A DNA stretch of 52,500 nt. Source: Glandiceps talaboti. Its lineage: Eukaryota; Hemichordata; Enteropneusta; Spengelidae. The stretch's first letter is position 1. The number at the start of each line of letters is the position of its first letter. The notes beneath the pieces were generated by a model, which saw only the letters and a program-made list of their open reading frames with translations, searched no databases and had not been told where the DNA came from. The position numbers and the translations under genes were made by a program. The DNA lies in NCBI RefSeq assembly GCF_964340395.1, contig NC_135564.1, positions 10,152,891 through 10,205,390 of the forward strand. Reading direction: 5' to 3'. Below, one piece after another: positions 37,346-50,700 of the stretch.

Positions 37346-39789
37346 TGAATTAGTATCTAACGTATGAAGCAAAGACATAATTATAATTAAAATAAAATTC
37401 TGTGATGTTTTGAACCCTAGAGTCACACATCTAGATTTGTAGAAAACGTAGCTGCAACTGAAAACAGTCCATATCACAGTTTAGCATCCTGAACATATAA
37501 TGTACATAATAGTAGAGTAGTATAACTAGACATAGTTTCTTTGTCAAATAAAACATCCAAGGAGAACGTACTTTTTATCTATCAAGAAGTAATGAGAAAA
37601 ATCGAATGATAATGTATAATCATTTCAATTCAAGCATTATGACGTAATATTTGTTGACAGTGTTCATCACTACATTTATCAGCAGAATTTGTTGTACATT
37701 GATATTCAATGACAATGTAGCATTTTGAATTTAAGGGTATTTATGATATCTATCAGTCCATACTATGGAAATATCCAATTATTTGCACCTATATTTATAC
37801 TTAAATGATGGTTATTTCTCATCATTAAAAAGGCAGAAGTGTTTGTTAATACATTATTCATGACAAACCCAAATGCACATGATCATTGGCACACTTTATA
37901 TAGTATGCGCAAGATGTATAAGTATTAAACTTTGCCGTTACTTTAATCAAGTAACTTTAATTTAAGGAAAATTGTAAGTCATTATTTTTTTCAAGATATT
38001 ACAATCAATAATTGGTCTTTTCCAATCTCGATTAAAATTGAAATACATTTTCCTCAATGAACAATAATTTGAATATTACGAATGAAAGCATAACTGGCTA
38101 TCTCAAGGATGAATATTTTAATCATTGAAATATTGCAATGAAAGATTTAGATGAGTATCTATATTTAACAGTTTGCATATTTCGCAAAACTATTTACTTT
38201 AAAATAAGATTGTCAATTTTATTTAGTATTAGACGGCGTACTTAAATAGTCATACAGGAGTGAATGATTTCATCGATAAGCTACGTGAAGGTTGTTTGAA
38301 AAATGATATGCATAATCATTTTGGCTAGATATGGGAGTTTAAATATGTATGTTATGTGATAGCTCCTTATAGTTATTGAAGCCGATTTGCTTTCACTGGC
38401 GTCTGCTATAAATTCGGTGTCTTGTGAATTTGCACTTCAGACATTTTGTCAAGTTTTTGACTATTTATCTCACACAGCTCTTTTTCCCTATGTGACCACT
38501 TTTAGATAATAAGTGCATTAGTGACAGTAGGGAATGTGATGTCTTACTGTAGAAAGGGTTTACAAGAGAAATTATACAACCTTAAGAAGAATTAATGTTT
38601 GTTTGCAATGTTTCTATGGCAACAGCACTAGTCTTTTCACTATTACCTTCGTCTATAACAGATGCTTTGGGCAGGTATACGTATTATATGGTTAAGACTT
38701 AAACAACACAGGTTTTTTTCAATGTTGTATTGGTTACAATAAGTTTCTAATAACCATTAGCTGTTTTCAGAACAGTATTACCAGCTATCATGAATTAATA
38801 ATCACCACCTGAAGAAAAGCAATTTAGTGCTGTTATTAACTTCGATTTATGGAACATGACCGAGATTTCAACACAACAGATTATACAAGTTAATGTTATT
38901 AAAGAGTATGTCATCCTTTTCCCCATTTTCCTCTTCGTTTTTGTATTCCTAAAACCACGACATAACATAGTATCAATATTTGAATGCTTTTCTGTCTTTT
39001 TTCTCCTCAGAACCAACAATCGAGTACAACAAATTATCACGTGAATTTGAGTTTTCAAATGTTGCAATTACGATAGTGTTCTACTTTATTTTCCCCTAGG
39101 AATGAAATATGGGGACAATAAACTTCAACACAATATTTCAAAATTTTTGAGATTGAGGTTTAAGTTTCAAGTACTTTTTGTATTGTCATTGATAGATTAT
39201 TGCGGAAAATGTCCTCTTTAAGATGAAAATAATTTGTCAGGATGATTGATACGTTTTACCTTTGTTGCCGCACTCGAGATCCACGGCATGTAACCCCAAT
39301 TATGGTTCTTCAGAAATGTCTAAATAACTCTTCGGTTAATTTGGCAATCAATTTTGCGGACATGATGCAGTCATGAATCGACGTGTTGGATGCAAATTTC
39401 AATTACCGAGTCTAAAAGCTAATACACGACTATTTCTCATTTACGAAATGTTTTATTTGTTAGCTTTCAATTGGCTGATGTGATGGTTTTGATATAGACT
39501 TCTTCCACTCATCTCTCAAATACGAACAGCTCCTGACCTTGAATAATATTGCTTCTTCAAGTGTACTCAACTTGTATTCAAATCGAAATTGTCACTTTTG
39601 ATATATTCTAGTTCTAAACCTTGCCTCATTACTGGCTATTAATTCATAATATATCAATAGGTAAAAAATAAACTCTGTAATTCAAAATTGGTCGGATTAC
39701 TGTCACAGAGCAAAAATATGATGTATGATCACGTCCATATTCTAGGTCAATCAATCAATCAATACCCCTCCTATTGATTCTGATACGTG

Positions 39790-39790
39790 G

Positions 39791-39833
<43 letters not shown>
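39790..39833. repeat. (GACA)n microsatellite
   Basis: Eleven or so perfect units. Confidence 0.95.
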
Positions 39834-39834
<1 letters not shown>

Positions 39835-40490
39835 TAGTTAGTGGTGTTACTTACACAATTCTTTCTAAATGGGCACTATGTAAGTCTTAAATCGCAATAT
39901 CATCTTAGCTAGAATTATGGTACTTTGCAAACATTCATCATTTATCATTTCATTCTGTTTTAAAAGCAAGATCTTATTATATTACTCCTAGATTCCACAT
40001 AATAGAATTCCTGTGTTTTCATCTAGTCCATCACATAAGACTATTTGGGAAAGTTGTCACGTTTCAGTCTTGCCAATGAGTGCCTGCAATTTCTGTAAAT
40101 ATCAATGGGTCTCTTCTGCTCAAGCTACACAAGATTTATAGCATGCACATGCCAGGTTTTGAGTTATGTAGTTCTCTTGAGTTAAAGCAATGCTACCTAT
40201 TAAATATTATGATTACCCAGAATGCGAATTTAAAAAAATGGCACCCGAAATGTTTAATGGTGTTATACATTGTATACGATAATATTTGTCAAAAAAAGTA
40301 ATTGGCTTTTCCCCGGTGTAGCTTTTGCGTTTCTTCAGTGACAGGCTATACTTTGTAAATTTCAAAGGTGAATTTGTTTGAGCCGAAAAAATAAAACCTG
40401 CTCCATGCCTGCATATTCATGATTTACTGCAGCATTATTTCATATTCTGACAAAATATTGAAAATAAGACAGTTGGCAGTATATCCTCGG

Positions 40491-40502
40491 GAGGGGGGGG
40501 GG
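40491..40502. repeat. Poly-G run
   Basis: Short G homopolymer with one A near its start. Confidence 0.85.
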
Positions 40503-41386
40503 GTAAATGTTACCATGGAATAATTTAAACGTCAAATATGGGCCGTGTAGAATATTACACGTCACTTTTCTCGTCCACACCTTGAGAAAGTTCGGAATGC
40601 TTGCAGTATGGGTCAACCATGTGTACGAGAAGATATCTAAAACTTCTTTTAAGAAATCGTCTTAATCATTTAAGACATCTGTAAGCTTTGTACGGCAAAA
40701 TATAATTTGTCAACTGCTGCAAGAAGTTAGCACAAAAAACAAGGTATCCGACCGGTAATAATGACTTTCACCTTGTCCTTCAACGTTTATATCCTCACAA
40801 AAAGAAGGAGCATGACTTGTTTTAAATCCCATGAAGTATCATCCATAAAGTGTGTGCTAATCTCATCTACAGAGCTTATACCGTCTTCCAAACCTTGACT
40901 TTTAGTATTACAGCTCTTGTCAATCTAATTTTGTAGTGACGTTCGATACCAAGTTCGGAATATAATTGACATAAAGGATTTGCACTTTCGTGATATATTG
41001 TTCAATCTCTGACAAATAGTTTGTCGTATTTTCAAATCCTCTTCACATGCATTGAAATGACTTGAAAGTCAAAGCGAACTTTTGTGAATTCCACCGACAT
41101 GAGCTTTAATATCTCAAAGTCACTGTTTGAATAGTATTTAGACGTGATAGGACTTATTACAAGCGTGTCAGAACCGGTCAACAGATAAAACTAAATCACC
41201 GTCAATGTCGAAAGAGTAATGCGGATAGGTCAATAACCCAATGGAAATGGTAACGAAATTGTGCCTCAAGTAAATTTCATTGAAGAACAAAGTTCTTAAA
41301 ATCTCTCCAAATTTGCCAAAGTTTGTTCTTTTTGAAAACATAAAAGAGAGTGGAAATTTAACACTAATTTTAAAGAAAATTAACTA

Positions 41387-41404
41387 TGTATGCATATATG
41401 CATG

Positions 41405-41438
<34 letters not shown>

Positions 41439-41491
41439 TGTATGTATGTATGTATGTACATATTTCCAGTGTGTGTGTATGCTTGTTTGTG

Positions 41492-41523
<32 letters not shown>

Positions 41524-41580
41524 TGTATGTATGTATGTATGCATGCATGGATGCATGCGCGTGCATGCATGCATATATGT
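41387..41580. repeat. (TATG)n microsatellite
   Basis: Two long TATG blocks separated by CATATTTCCAGTGTGTGTG-type sequence. Open frames here are artefacts. Confidence 0.95.
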
Positions 41581-43055
41581 GTGGGTATGTATATGCATGT
41601 ATCTATGTGTATGTGTATCTGAGTGTGTGCACGTGTGTGTGTGTGCAGCATGTGTGGGAAATTATCTGTGAATTGCATTACATACTTTGCTTCTTCATGG
41701 AGAAAGGGAAAATGTCCAATCACAATCACACCTTTCTTCTGTACCAATGTACGTAAAGTCACAGCAAACTCACAATCTTAACAATAAAGCTGTACACATC
41801 GTTATTAGTAAACGAATGTTTCGTAACTTTATTAATTGGTAACTTGAAACAAAAGAAAGCCAACAAAACATGAAATAAACCACACAGCCCAGAAACAGAA
41901 ACACGAAATAAGTTGTTTAAAAATGTTAAAGTACAAACATCTACATATAAAGTTTTAAAAGCATAAAATGAGGCATATTCCTAGTCTATACCGTTTATTC
42001 AAATTTTACATTCATTATTAATTCATTAATATAATCTTATGTAAATCTTAGACATATTGTATAAATCAATACAGGCACGTCACTGGCAGAGTCGTGAAAT
42101 AATAAACATTATTTTAATTATTACAAATCAGACAAATGCCACTTAAATACTTTTAACATTTTATGATATGCTTAGAATGTTAATACGTTTTGAACCGATT
42201 TATCATTGAAATACAAATAAGAAGCTTAATATTAAAAGTTCCAATAGTACTTAAATACATTTTTGAAATGTTCCAATAAGAGTATTTGTCTCTGGGTTGC
42301 TGTTTCATATTAATATTAAATGTTTATATTATGTACAATTGATCATTATCTCTCATAACCATGTCAAGTAAATTACTGAAAGCTGATACAGTATTCGATT
42401 TTGACGTTACTAATGGTACAACATTTCTGGTTTGTTTAAAGACGTAAAATACTAAGTCAATATAAATCAAAACCACAGGAAATAGTCTTCGTCAACATAT
42501 TTCATTTAGACTTGGATACGATTTGTTGAAGCTACACTCGCTGTAACTGGAGCTTTATCTTTTGATCAGAAAACCAGCAATATATTCACTGAAAATTGTT
42601 ACATTACTAATAATTAGACATTGTACATGACTGTTGATTATGGGTTGACTGTATCCAGAATTATTACACTAACAGGTCGAAATCGTCATTGCATTGGGTT
42701 GCTGGTTTTTAGAGTGAGGATCCTAAATTAATTTGCTTGAATTTATTGTTACATCGTGTGAACATGCCCACACGATGCATTTACTTACAGGTGATTCAAT
42801 AGTTAGGAGTAGGTCATTATGTCCAACAATTCTAAAAAAAAAAACGTTTCACATGCAGCCTCGAATTAGTGTATACAGAGGGTTTAATCTAATTTGTATC
42901 CTGGTATAAAAGTTTAAGAACATTTCCAATATCAGCTTGAAAGAAACATCTAAATGTTACATTTAATTTTTCGTAAATGTCATTCAAAAAGACATGTATA
43001 GGGTGTTGAGAAGTCACCAAATTTTGAAATGTATGAGGTATTAGACGAGAAAGAA

Positions 43056-43229
43056 TCATATAGTAGACAGTTTTTTATCATCTGATTTTTCTATGATTTC
43101 AAATGGCTTTTTGATAGCGTTGGTTGTGGTCGTTGTGTCGGCCCACGCTTCTGTAGCTTTACCATGGGTGTATTTCACTTCTCGCGATTGTGTTTGTCGT
43201 TTAAACTTCCTATTGTATGCCGCTTTCAC
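43056..43229 (-). CDS. Gene C last exon: tail
   Basis: Acceptor TTCATACAG, stop TGA; 174 nt. Encodes VKAAYNRKFKRQT, then KATEAWADTTTTT and the end KKLSTI. Confidence 0.9.
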   Translation of the reverse strand: MKAAYNRKFKRQTQSREVKYTHGKATEAWADTTTTTNAIKKPFEIIEKSDDKKLSTI

Positions 43230-44624
43230 CTGTATGAAGAATACCATATGTTTGATGAATTACGTCATTAATAAAGAAGACTAAAGCATAATTTTGTTAA
43301 AAATTTGTGATAATAATGAATTAATGTTGCCTTAGTATCTTTTAAACGTGTACCTCGGTGCGTCTTTTCGCAATGGCAGAGCGAATCATTACTGCTGACA
43401 CACTAGGTGCATTTTCTATACAGTAGAGTTCACCGTACTTCAAGTCACGATAGAGAAACAAACGTTAAAGGTGGAACATGTCAACAAGGCTAACTATCAT
43501 GACTCCGTAAAGTATGACATTCAATGCAATCCACTGTTATTTCATGTCAGAAGGATCTATACATATTCATATCAACAAGTGTCCAAAATATACGCACTGC
43601 ATAAAATACCATTTTGTACCAGTGTCTAATTACATTCTTGTACAACATAGGAAAACAAAGTTAAGGGTTAATAAACAACTATATTGCCTTTTCAAAAATA
43701 ATTTTCTAACTTCTTCTTTCTTTAAACACTTTCTTGAAAAGACTGGAAAGTTCGAACTGTGTCTTTCAAGTTATTTTGTTGGGTAACATTACATGAAGCA
43801 ATTGGGCTTTGATCATTGTACTGAAGAAACACATGAACAAAAACTTACCTCGTCGTTAAGGCAACAGTGAAACAAAAACACCATTAGCCCTTGCAGAGAA
43901 TTAGTCATTGTAAATAGATACTGGAAAACCAATGTGTCACCATTCACTGCCAAAACCCCAAATATCCAAGTTAGTCCAAGTAAAGGAGTCAATATAACTG
44001 CAGCTCTTATACCAGCCCTGAAAAAAATGAAAAATGATGCATATTCATATTTCATATGAAAATCAACAATCATAATTTTTTTTAAAAGGCTGCAAGTTCA
44101 TCTACCCTTTAGCATATACGTTCATAAAATACATTTAATGACGGCACTATGTCGTTTTATTCGTAACAAATAATGTAAAATGTTAGCAAAGGCAAGCAAT
44201 AAAATATATTCTGACTTAAATCCGCTGAGAAACTGGCATTCTAATCTCGAGGGAAGCAATATTCATTTACTGTAAACATTATACGTCAGGAAATGTTGAG
44301 GTACTAACTCCTTAAAACAACACAAAATGGTCTTTAAATTATTGCCATATCGGCTGTATAGCCATTATGGTAGGGAAATATATTTCGAGTTTATGAGATG
44401 TAACTTCAATAATATATGATATATCATAAAATCGTATAAAAAGTACATTAAGTTCACTGCTCTTCATTCGTGTCATTCTTGCATGCTGTCAAATATTGCT
44501 TTGCATGGGGAGCGGCTTGTTTCAAGTGGTGAATATGTCACCTAACGATGCCTCATCTACTCAAATAGGCACGCCAATGTAGCCTCATAATATATACCTT
44601 AACACGTTTTCCATGGTAAACACC

Positions 44625-44704
<80 letters not shown>

Positions 44705-47700
44705 ATGATCATTTTTGAAAGTACTAAAAGCTGCAAGATTATGTATAACTTACTCACATTACACTCCTGCCCAGTAAAATCCATAACTCGTGGCATAGCC
44801 CTGAGATAAATACCTACGGTACTTAACCTGGTTCCTATAGCACTGACCTCATTTTTTCAACTTCAGTTTTCTTTGCATTCACACGAACACTCATAAATGC
44901 ACGTATAACCATACCCAACACGAATATATTCATCTAAAAAGTAGAAGAAATAGATCACGATAAAGGAACATTCCGGTAATTTCCGACGATATTATAACTT
45001 TCATTTTTAAAACTAAAAGTATTAGAAGCCTACCAGTATCACTGTCATCGCAGGTGCTATGAATGCAGCAGGTAAACCACCATCAAAGGATAACCAGCAA
45101 CTGAAATACAAAAGAAATACCACTCTTAGTATATGTTTTCCCAGAAATACGTCTACTAAGTATGTTCAATCACAATTGACGATTAACGTTTGTTTATTGA
45201 ATGATTACAAATTATGACTCTGAAAAAATATCCCTCTTTGTCTATGCTTGAGAACTGTGTTTGTTGTACCTGAGTAATAACTGTATAATATTGTTCAGCC
45301 ACGTCATGAAAATATATTAGAATGTGATGCTAATGGCGTTCTGTTAACACAGATACTCAAGAATTTACCCAAAAGGTACAGGTAAAATTTACTCTTCGGA
45401 CAGGGATATGTATATGTGACTATATTATGCTGGTATGTTTTTCGTATAAATGCATCGTCAGAAATTTACGATAACATATTTGCAGAATGTATGTGTGCAC
45501 TACGACAATACAATGAAAACTAATCGACTTGCAGCAAAGTAATGAATACGACGTTATTTTACAGAAAAACGTTTAAAAAACGTCAATCCAAAATATTCCT
45601 ATAGTGACTGGAGTCCTTAACAACATGTTTTCTAAGTGTACAAGTGTGGGCTGATATCACTGAGAGCTTCTTAGCCTGAATGGGAAGACACCATATGCGT
45701 TTATTGTTCGAAACACTATAGAAATATTTGTATATTAAGTTTTCATTATCTCATCAATATTTTTTTTAAAAAAAACATTACTCTGTTCATTTCGTGTTTG
45801 CAGCTCTTATCGATTCAAATTGTAAATTTATTTTTGTAATGAGGAAGTTATTTGCTCACTAGTTTTCATTGCCATAACTTCGCCACTTCAATCCTGCAGA
45901 TATTCCAACAATAACCAAAGGCACACCCCAACCAATCACGAGGAACTGTACAATTTTACTAGACTGATTGAAAACGTTTTTGATTTTCGAATAAAGCAAC
46001 ATGCCTTGTACCATCATCCAGAAAAACGTTGCAAGATACAGATAATGTAACAAGATAGCGATGAATCGACAGACACCCTGTAAGATACAGATAATGTAAT
46101 AATGTAACGATGAATCGACAGGCACCCTGTAAGATAAAGATAATGTAACAAGATAGCGATGAATCGACAGACACCCTGTAAGATACAGATAATGTAATAA
46201 TGTAACGATGAATCGACAGGCACCCTGTAAGATAAAGATAATGTAACAAGATAGCGATGAATCGACAGACACCCTGTAAGATACAGATAATGTAACAAGA
46301 TAGCGATGAATCGACAGACACCCTTTAAGATAAAGATAATGTAACAAGATAGCGATGAATCGACATACCTCCTGTAAGACAGAACATTTCATTTTGGATC
46401 ATGATCAAAGCTTATATCTTAAATGAACATCGTAGGGATTACAAAGCTTGTGACATTTCAGACATATTGACAGTTGGTAATCTCTTTTTAAAGGTAGTAG
46501 CTTTTAACTTAATTACTTTTTTTGTTTTTAGGAAATTAAGAACATGAATATTATGAAATTAATCTTGCGATTTCGCTTTATTTTTAATACATGTAATTGG
46601 TTCAGGAAATTAATCCCATATGTGATATTTTTTTGACCCGCCATGACTTTCTAGAGATTCGGTTTATATATATAACATATTTCACAAATGTTATGAAAAT
46701 TTGGTCAGTAATATTCGACAGCTGAGATTGTTTATTTATAATTTTACAGAGAGGGGACTGCTTTCTTTACTGTTGTCGCCACTTGTGGTGTGTAACAACA
46801 CACTCTTAAATAACATCTTGGTGGATGTTTCGAGACACTGAATATCGTAACGTTATATACCGAGATTTACGATCATGCAAGAACCCTATAATGGGTTTCA
46901 CGATGTAGTACTATTTATAACGTCACATAATCACCTGGTTTTCTGTTGCATCTATTCCAATCAGAAAGATGAACTGTGCCATCAAGAGAGCCATTACCAT
47001 GTTCTGAAGAATGGTTACTCGATCCGAATTCAACCTGTGAAGGGATGAACGATTACCTAATGTTACTCTATACGTAACAGCAATACAGTGTATGTAGTGA
47101 TACACTCTAGGAACGATCTACTCAAAGAACTATCAAACACTGAAATATGCAAATGACTTGAAAGTTATTGTCGACTTGCACGAACTGTATGAGCGTTTGA
47201 CATTATATATGGGTATTTAAACCAAAATAAAACGAAACCTTAGAAGCTCGTCGCTTTCGTGCTTAGAATATAACATTTTCTAATGTACAAGTCTCTCATT
47301 TTCGTAACAAAGTCAGCTGTATAAAAATCATCAGAATGGCTTCGTTACTACATTGATAAAATTAACAATTTATTAAGACTTAATTCGATGGTACTGCTAT
47401 TGAGTAAGGGTGACATCATGGAAATGTGTCACCACATACCAGTCAGGAGATGTTGAACGTGAATACTGTTTTCTCTTAACTTGTCCTACATACAATTCTC
47501 ACATACAATTCTCGAATGCGCTGAGAATTGATCGGTCTCTGTTCATTCCGAGTCAAACTATAACAATTTAATGATGTGCACGCCAGAATGACTTACTGAT
47601 TAATCTCTGTAGAATAATATTAAAACGCGATGGAGTTGCGGGCGTCCTTTATATAAAAAATTATATACAGTCCTCTTTTATCATTGCAATACGCGTACGA

Positions 47701-50700
47701 GAAATGTATACTTTAACTTTTTCACTGATATGTGCTCGTATTAAGTATGGCCTCGTTGCCTAGAAACACATTGCCAAGAATGTATCACGTCTTCCAAAGT
47801 TAAAGCTGACCACTAGGTGGCAGTATGATAAACCGATTGGAGCTTAGAGCTAGCTGTTCGACTGTTCGACGCCCTGGTACGGTCGTATGGGAATATCCAT
47901 ATCATAACTGATAACGTGGTAACCGAGTGATAACGTAAAAACTCGAGTACAGATCTAGAGAAGCCTATACATCTATGACCTTGTGCCGTTTTAAACACAG
48001 ACGTGGCCATAGTGAAATATCATGCCATTCATAGAAATAAGCAAATCTCACCTGAAATATACAATAGTAATAAATGTGACCAGCAACGTTGCCATGGAGA
48101 TACCGCATCCGATAAATGTAATGATGCTTAAAACTTTATGATGAATTTCTGAAATCTAAATACAGATTCATATGATAACTCTTTGATATGATATTTAATC
48201 ATCCGTGTATGTAAGATCTTTGTCTGTCATCCCTAGACGGTTTGACTGTTATCAACTGTCATTTTCTCGAAATCACTAAGTGATGAGTTGTTGTCAACCA
48301 CAGATAGTCAAAACATAGTTGTCTGAGTGTTAACAAATTGTTACCTCAACTGAAAGAATCGTCGTAGCTAGTTGGCGCCCTTGTTACTAACAAAATTAAG
48401 AGACTATAGAGTTTGAATTAGGCAGCGCAACGTGTTTTACGTCACAACGCTTTTTGTTGCGAATTACACAAACAAAATACAGACACTGATAGTGCACACG
48501 CACATGACATGTTACCTTTTATTTCACTGTAAATGCAAATTAATAGTTTTGTATTTGAACTAATCTTCCTCGTCTCAGCCGACAGTGATGTTGATTTGTG
48601 TTCACAGTAACATAAATAAAATTTGGTAGTAATTTCGGAGTACTTAAAGGAGTGTACATGGCGACTAGTCTGTCAGTCTGACTGCTACCTACCTCAATTG
48701 GAACCGGCTGCATGAGTAGAGCAAAGTTTGTTAGATGGTTACATGCGCACACAGTTTCCTCCAATGATGTCTCTAAGACATAACATCCATCACGAGACCA
48801 GCTTCTGAAATTCAAATTTGTTGTAAACTTATTTACACTTTAACAAATTTTAAGTTCAAGGGTTTTCTTGCACCATTGTTTAGACTTTTCGACAAATCAG
48901 ATAAAGTTAATCATCACACCATATCACACATGCCCAAATCAATGACTATACACTATCTTATTTGTATTTGCCAAGAAAAGAGTTTAGAATATTTGCGATG
49001 TCTTCACCTTAGATTTCCATAACCCCTTCCATAACCCCAAAAATGCTAAACACATATCAAGTGCAGTAAGACTTCTTCACAAAATTTCAAAGTTGAGTTT
49101 ACAGAGATACTATCTCAACACCCCAAATCATATTTCATTAGATAGCCGTTGTCAATAGAAGTGTAATAATACTGGCAGAAATGATTCTGACTCGAGTTTT
49201 TCTTGAAATGGTTTTAATATTGAACTACATTACATTTCACTTACATGTTGGGCAGATTATCAAACTTGGTGAGGAATACGCACTCGCTGTTATTTCCTAG
49301 CTATCAAGATAACATGAACAGTATAAAATAGTCGTTAAAATCGCTTCGGCAAACTGCTTCAAAATTTATGTTACGTAAACAGTTGTTTGAGATTTATGAA
49401 CAGACTGTAGTGGGAGGGCGCTAGCTAGGAAACAGCTACATTTCATTTGTAAGCATTTACAATAGAGAAAGTGAATTCAATCAATTTGTTATATAATGGT
49501 GTAAAATACAAATACAATAAATTACATATTGACATATTTGATCATTTATGTTCAAACATGTGTGACAATAGTGTGTATTGTCACAATATGTGTTAAAAGC
49601 GGGTGTTGTATATACTCGAATCATGTAACACATAAAGCAATTTTTTTGAGTGTATCTTCACGTACCATCGTATGTAAGAAATTGATCTCGATGGGTTTCG
49701 GAAATGGTTCGGATAACTTCGGATGAATAGTTGAAGAAATTATTGCTGATCCAATCACCAGATCACTGAAACAAATATCAGCATGAGAGATTAAGTTGGA
49801 ATCGAAAGTATGAATAGCGCCCCTGGAGTTGAATATGCACAGTAAATAACCAGAACGTTTTTTTCATACTTTCAGTTCGATGTATTTCTGTTGCTGTATT
49901 TGTTATGACATGCCTGATTGCCTTAGTGATCAGCCCTTAGCTACATTACACAAATTTACATTGTAGATTAAAGGCAAAGACCGTTTAGTCGTACATGTAC
50001 GGTTAATATTCATACAAACTTACATTACAATTTGAAAATTGTTGGGCGCTGCCCTTTGGTTGGAAAAGATTGAAGTGAAACCTAGATATTAACTATCAGC
50101 CGCTTTCCAATATGGGTTCTACCGATTCCCACAATACCTTTCACTGCTGTGAATGACGTCACTTCCGTGTGGATATATAACACTGCTGATTCCATATTGT
50201 CCATGGTCTAGCTCTGCAAAGAAATTAAAGTAACAGTTACTGCTTATTTTATATATCGAGTGAAGATGTGGTGTACGAATTACACACAAAATTACAGACA
50301 CTGATAGGGGGAATGCACATAAAATGTTATAATTTATCCCACTGTGAGCACAAATAAACAGTTTTGTATTTGAATCTGGCTTGTTTCATTCCACAGTCGT
50401 GTTGATTTATGTTCCTTTGAGGTAAAATGTATCATTTTTATGCTGATGACGTTATCAGTATCTGTATTTTTGTAAATGTAATTCGTAACACAAGAAACAT
50501 CGTGCCACCTAATTGAAACTCTATAGTCTGGTTTTGTAGTACCTCAGGGTCGACATAGAACAGGAAGGTCGACTTTTTTCTGATGCATGCATGCCTATAA
50601 TAACTCATGGGCCGCACGACGGTATGGGCAGCGCAAGAAGCGGAAGTCATGGCGTCGACCAAGCAGCTTCATCTAACCGATTTCAGTTGTTGAGATGTGA

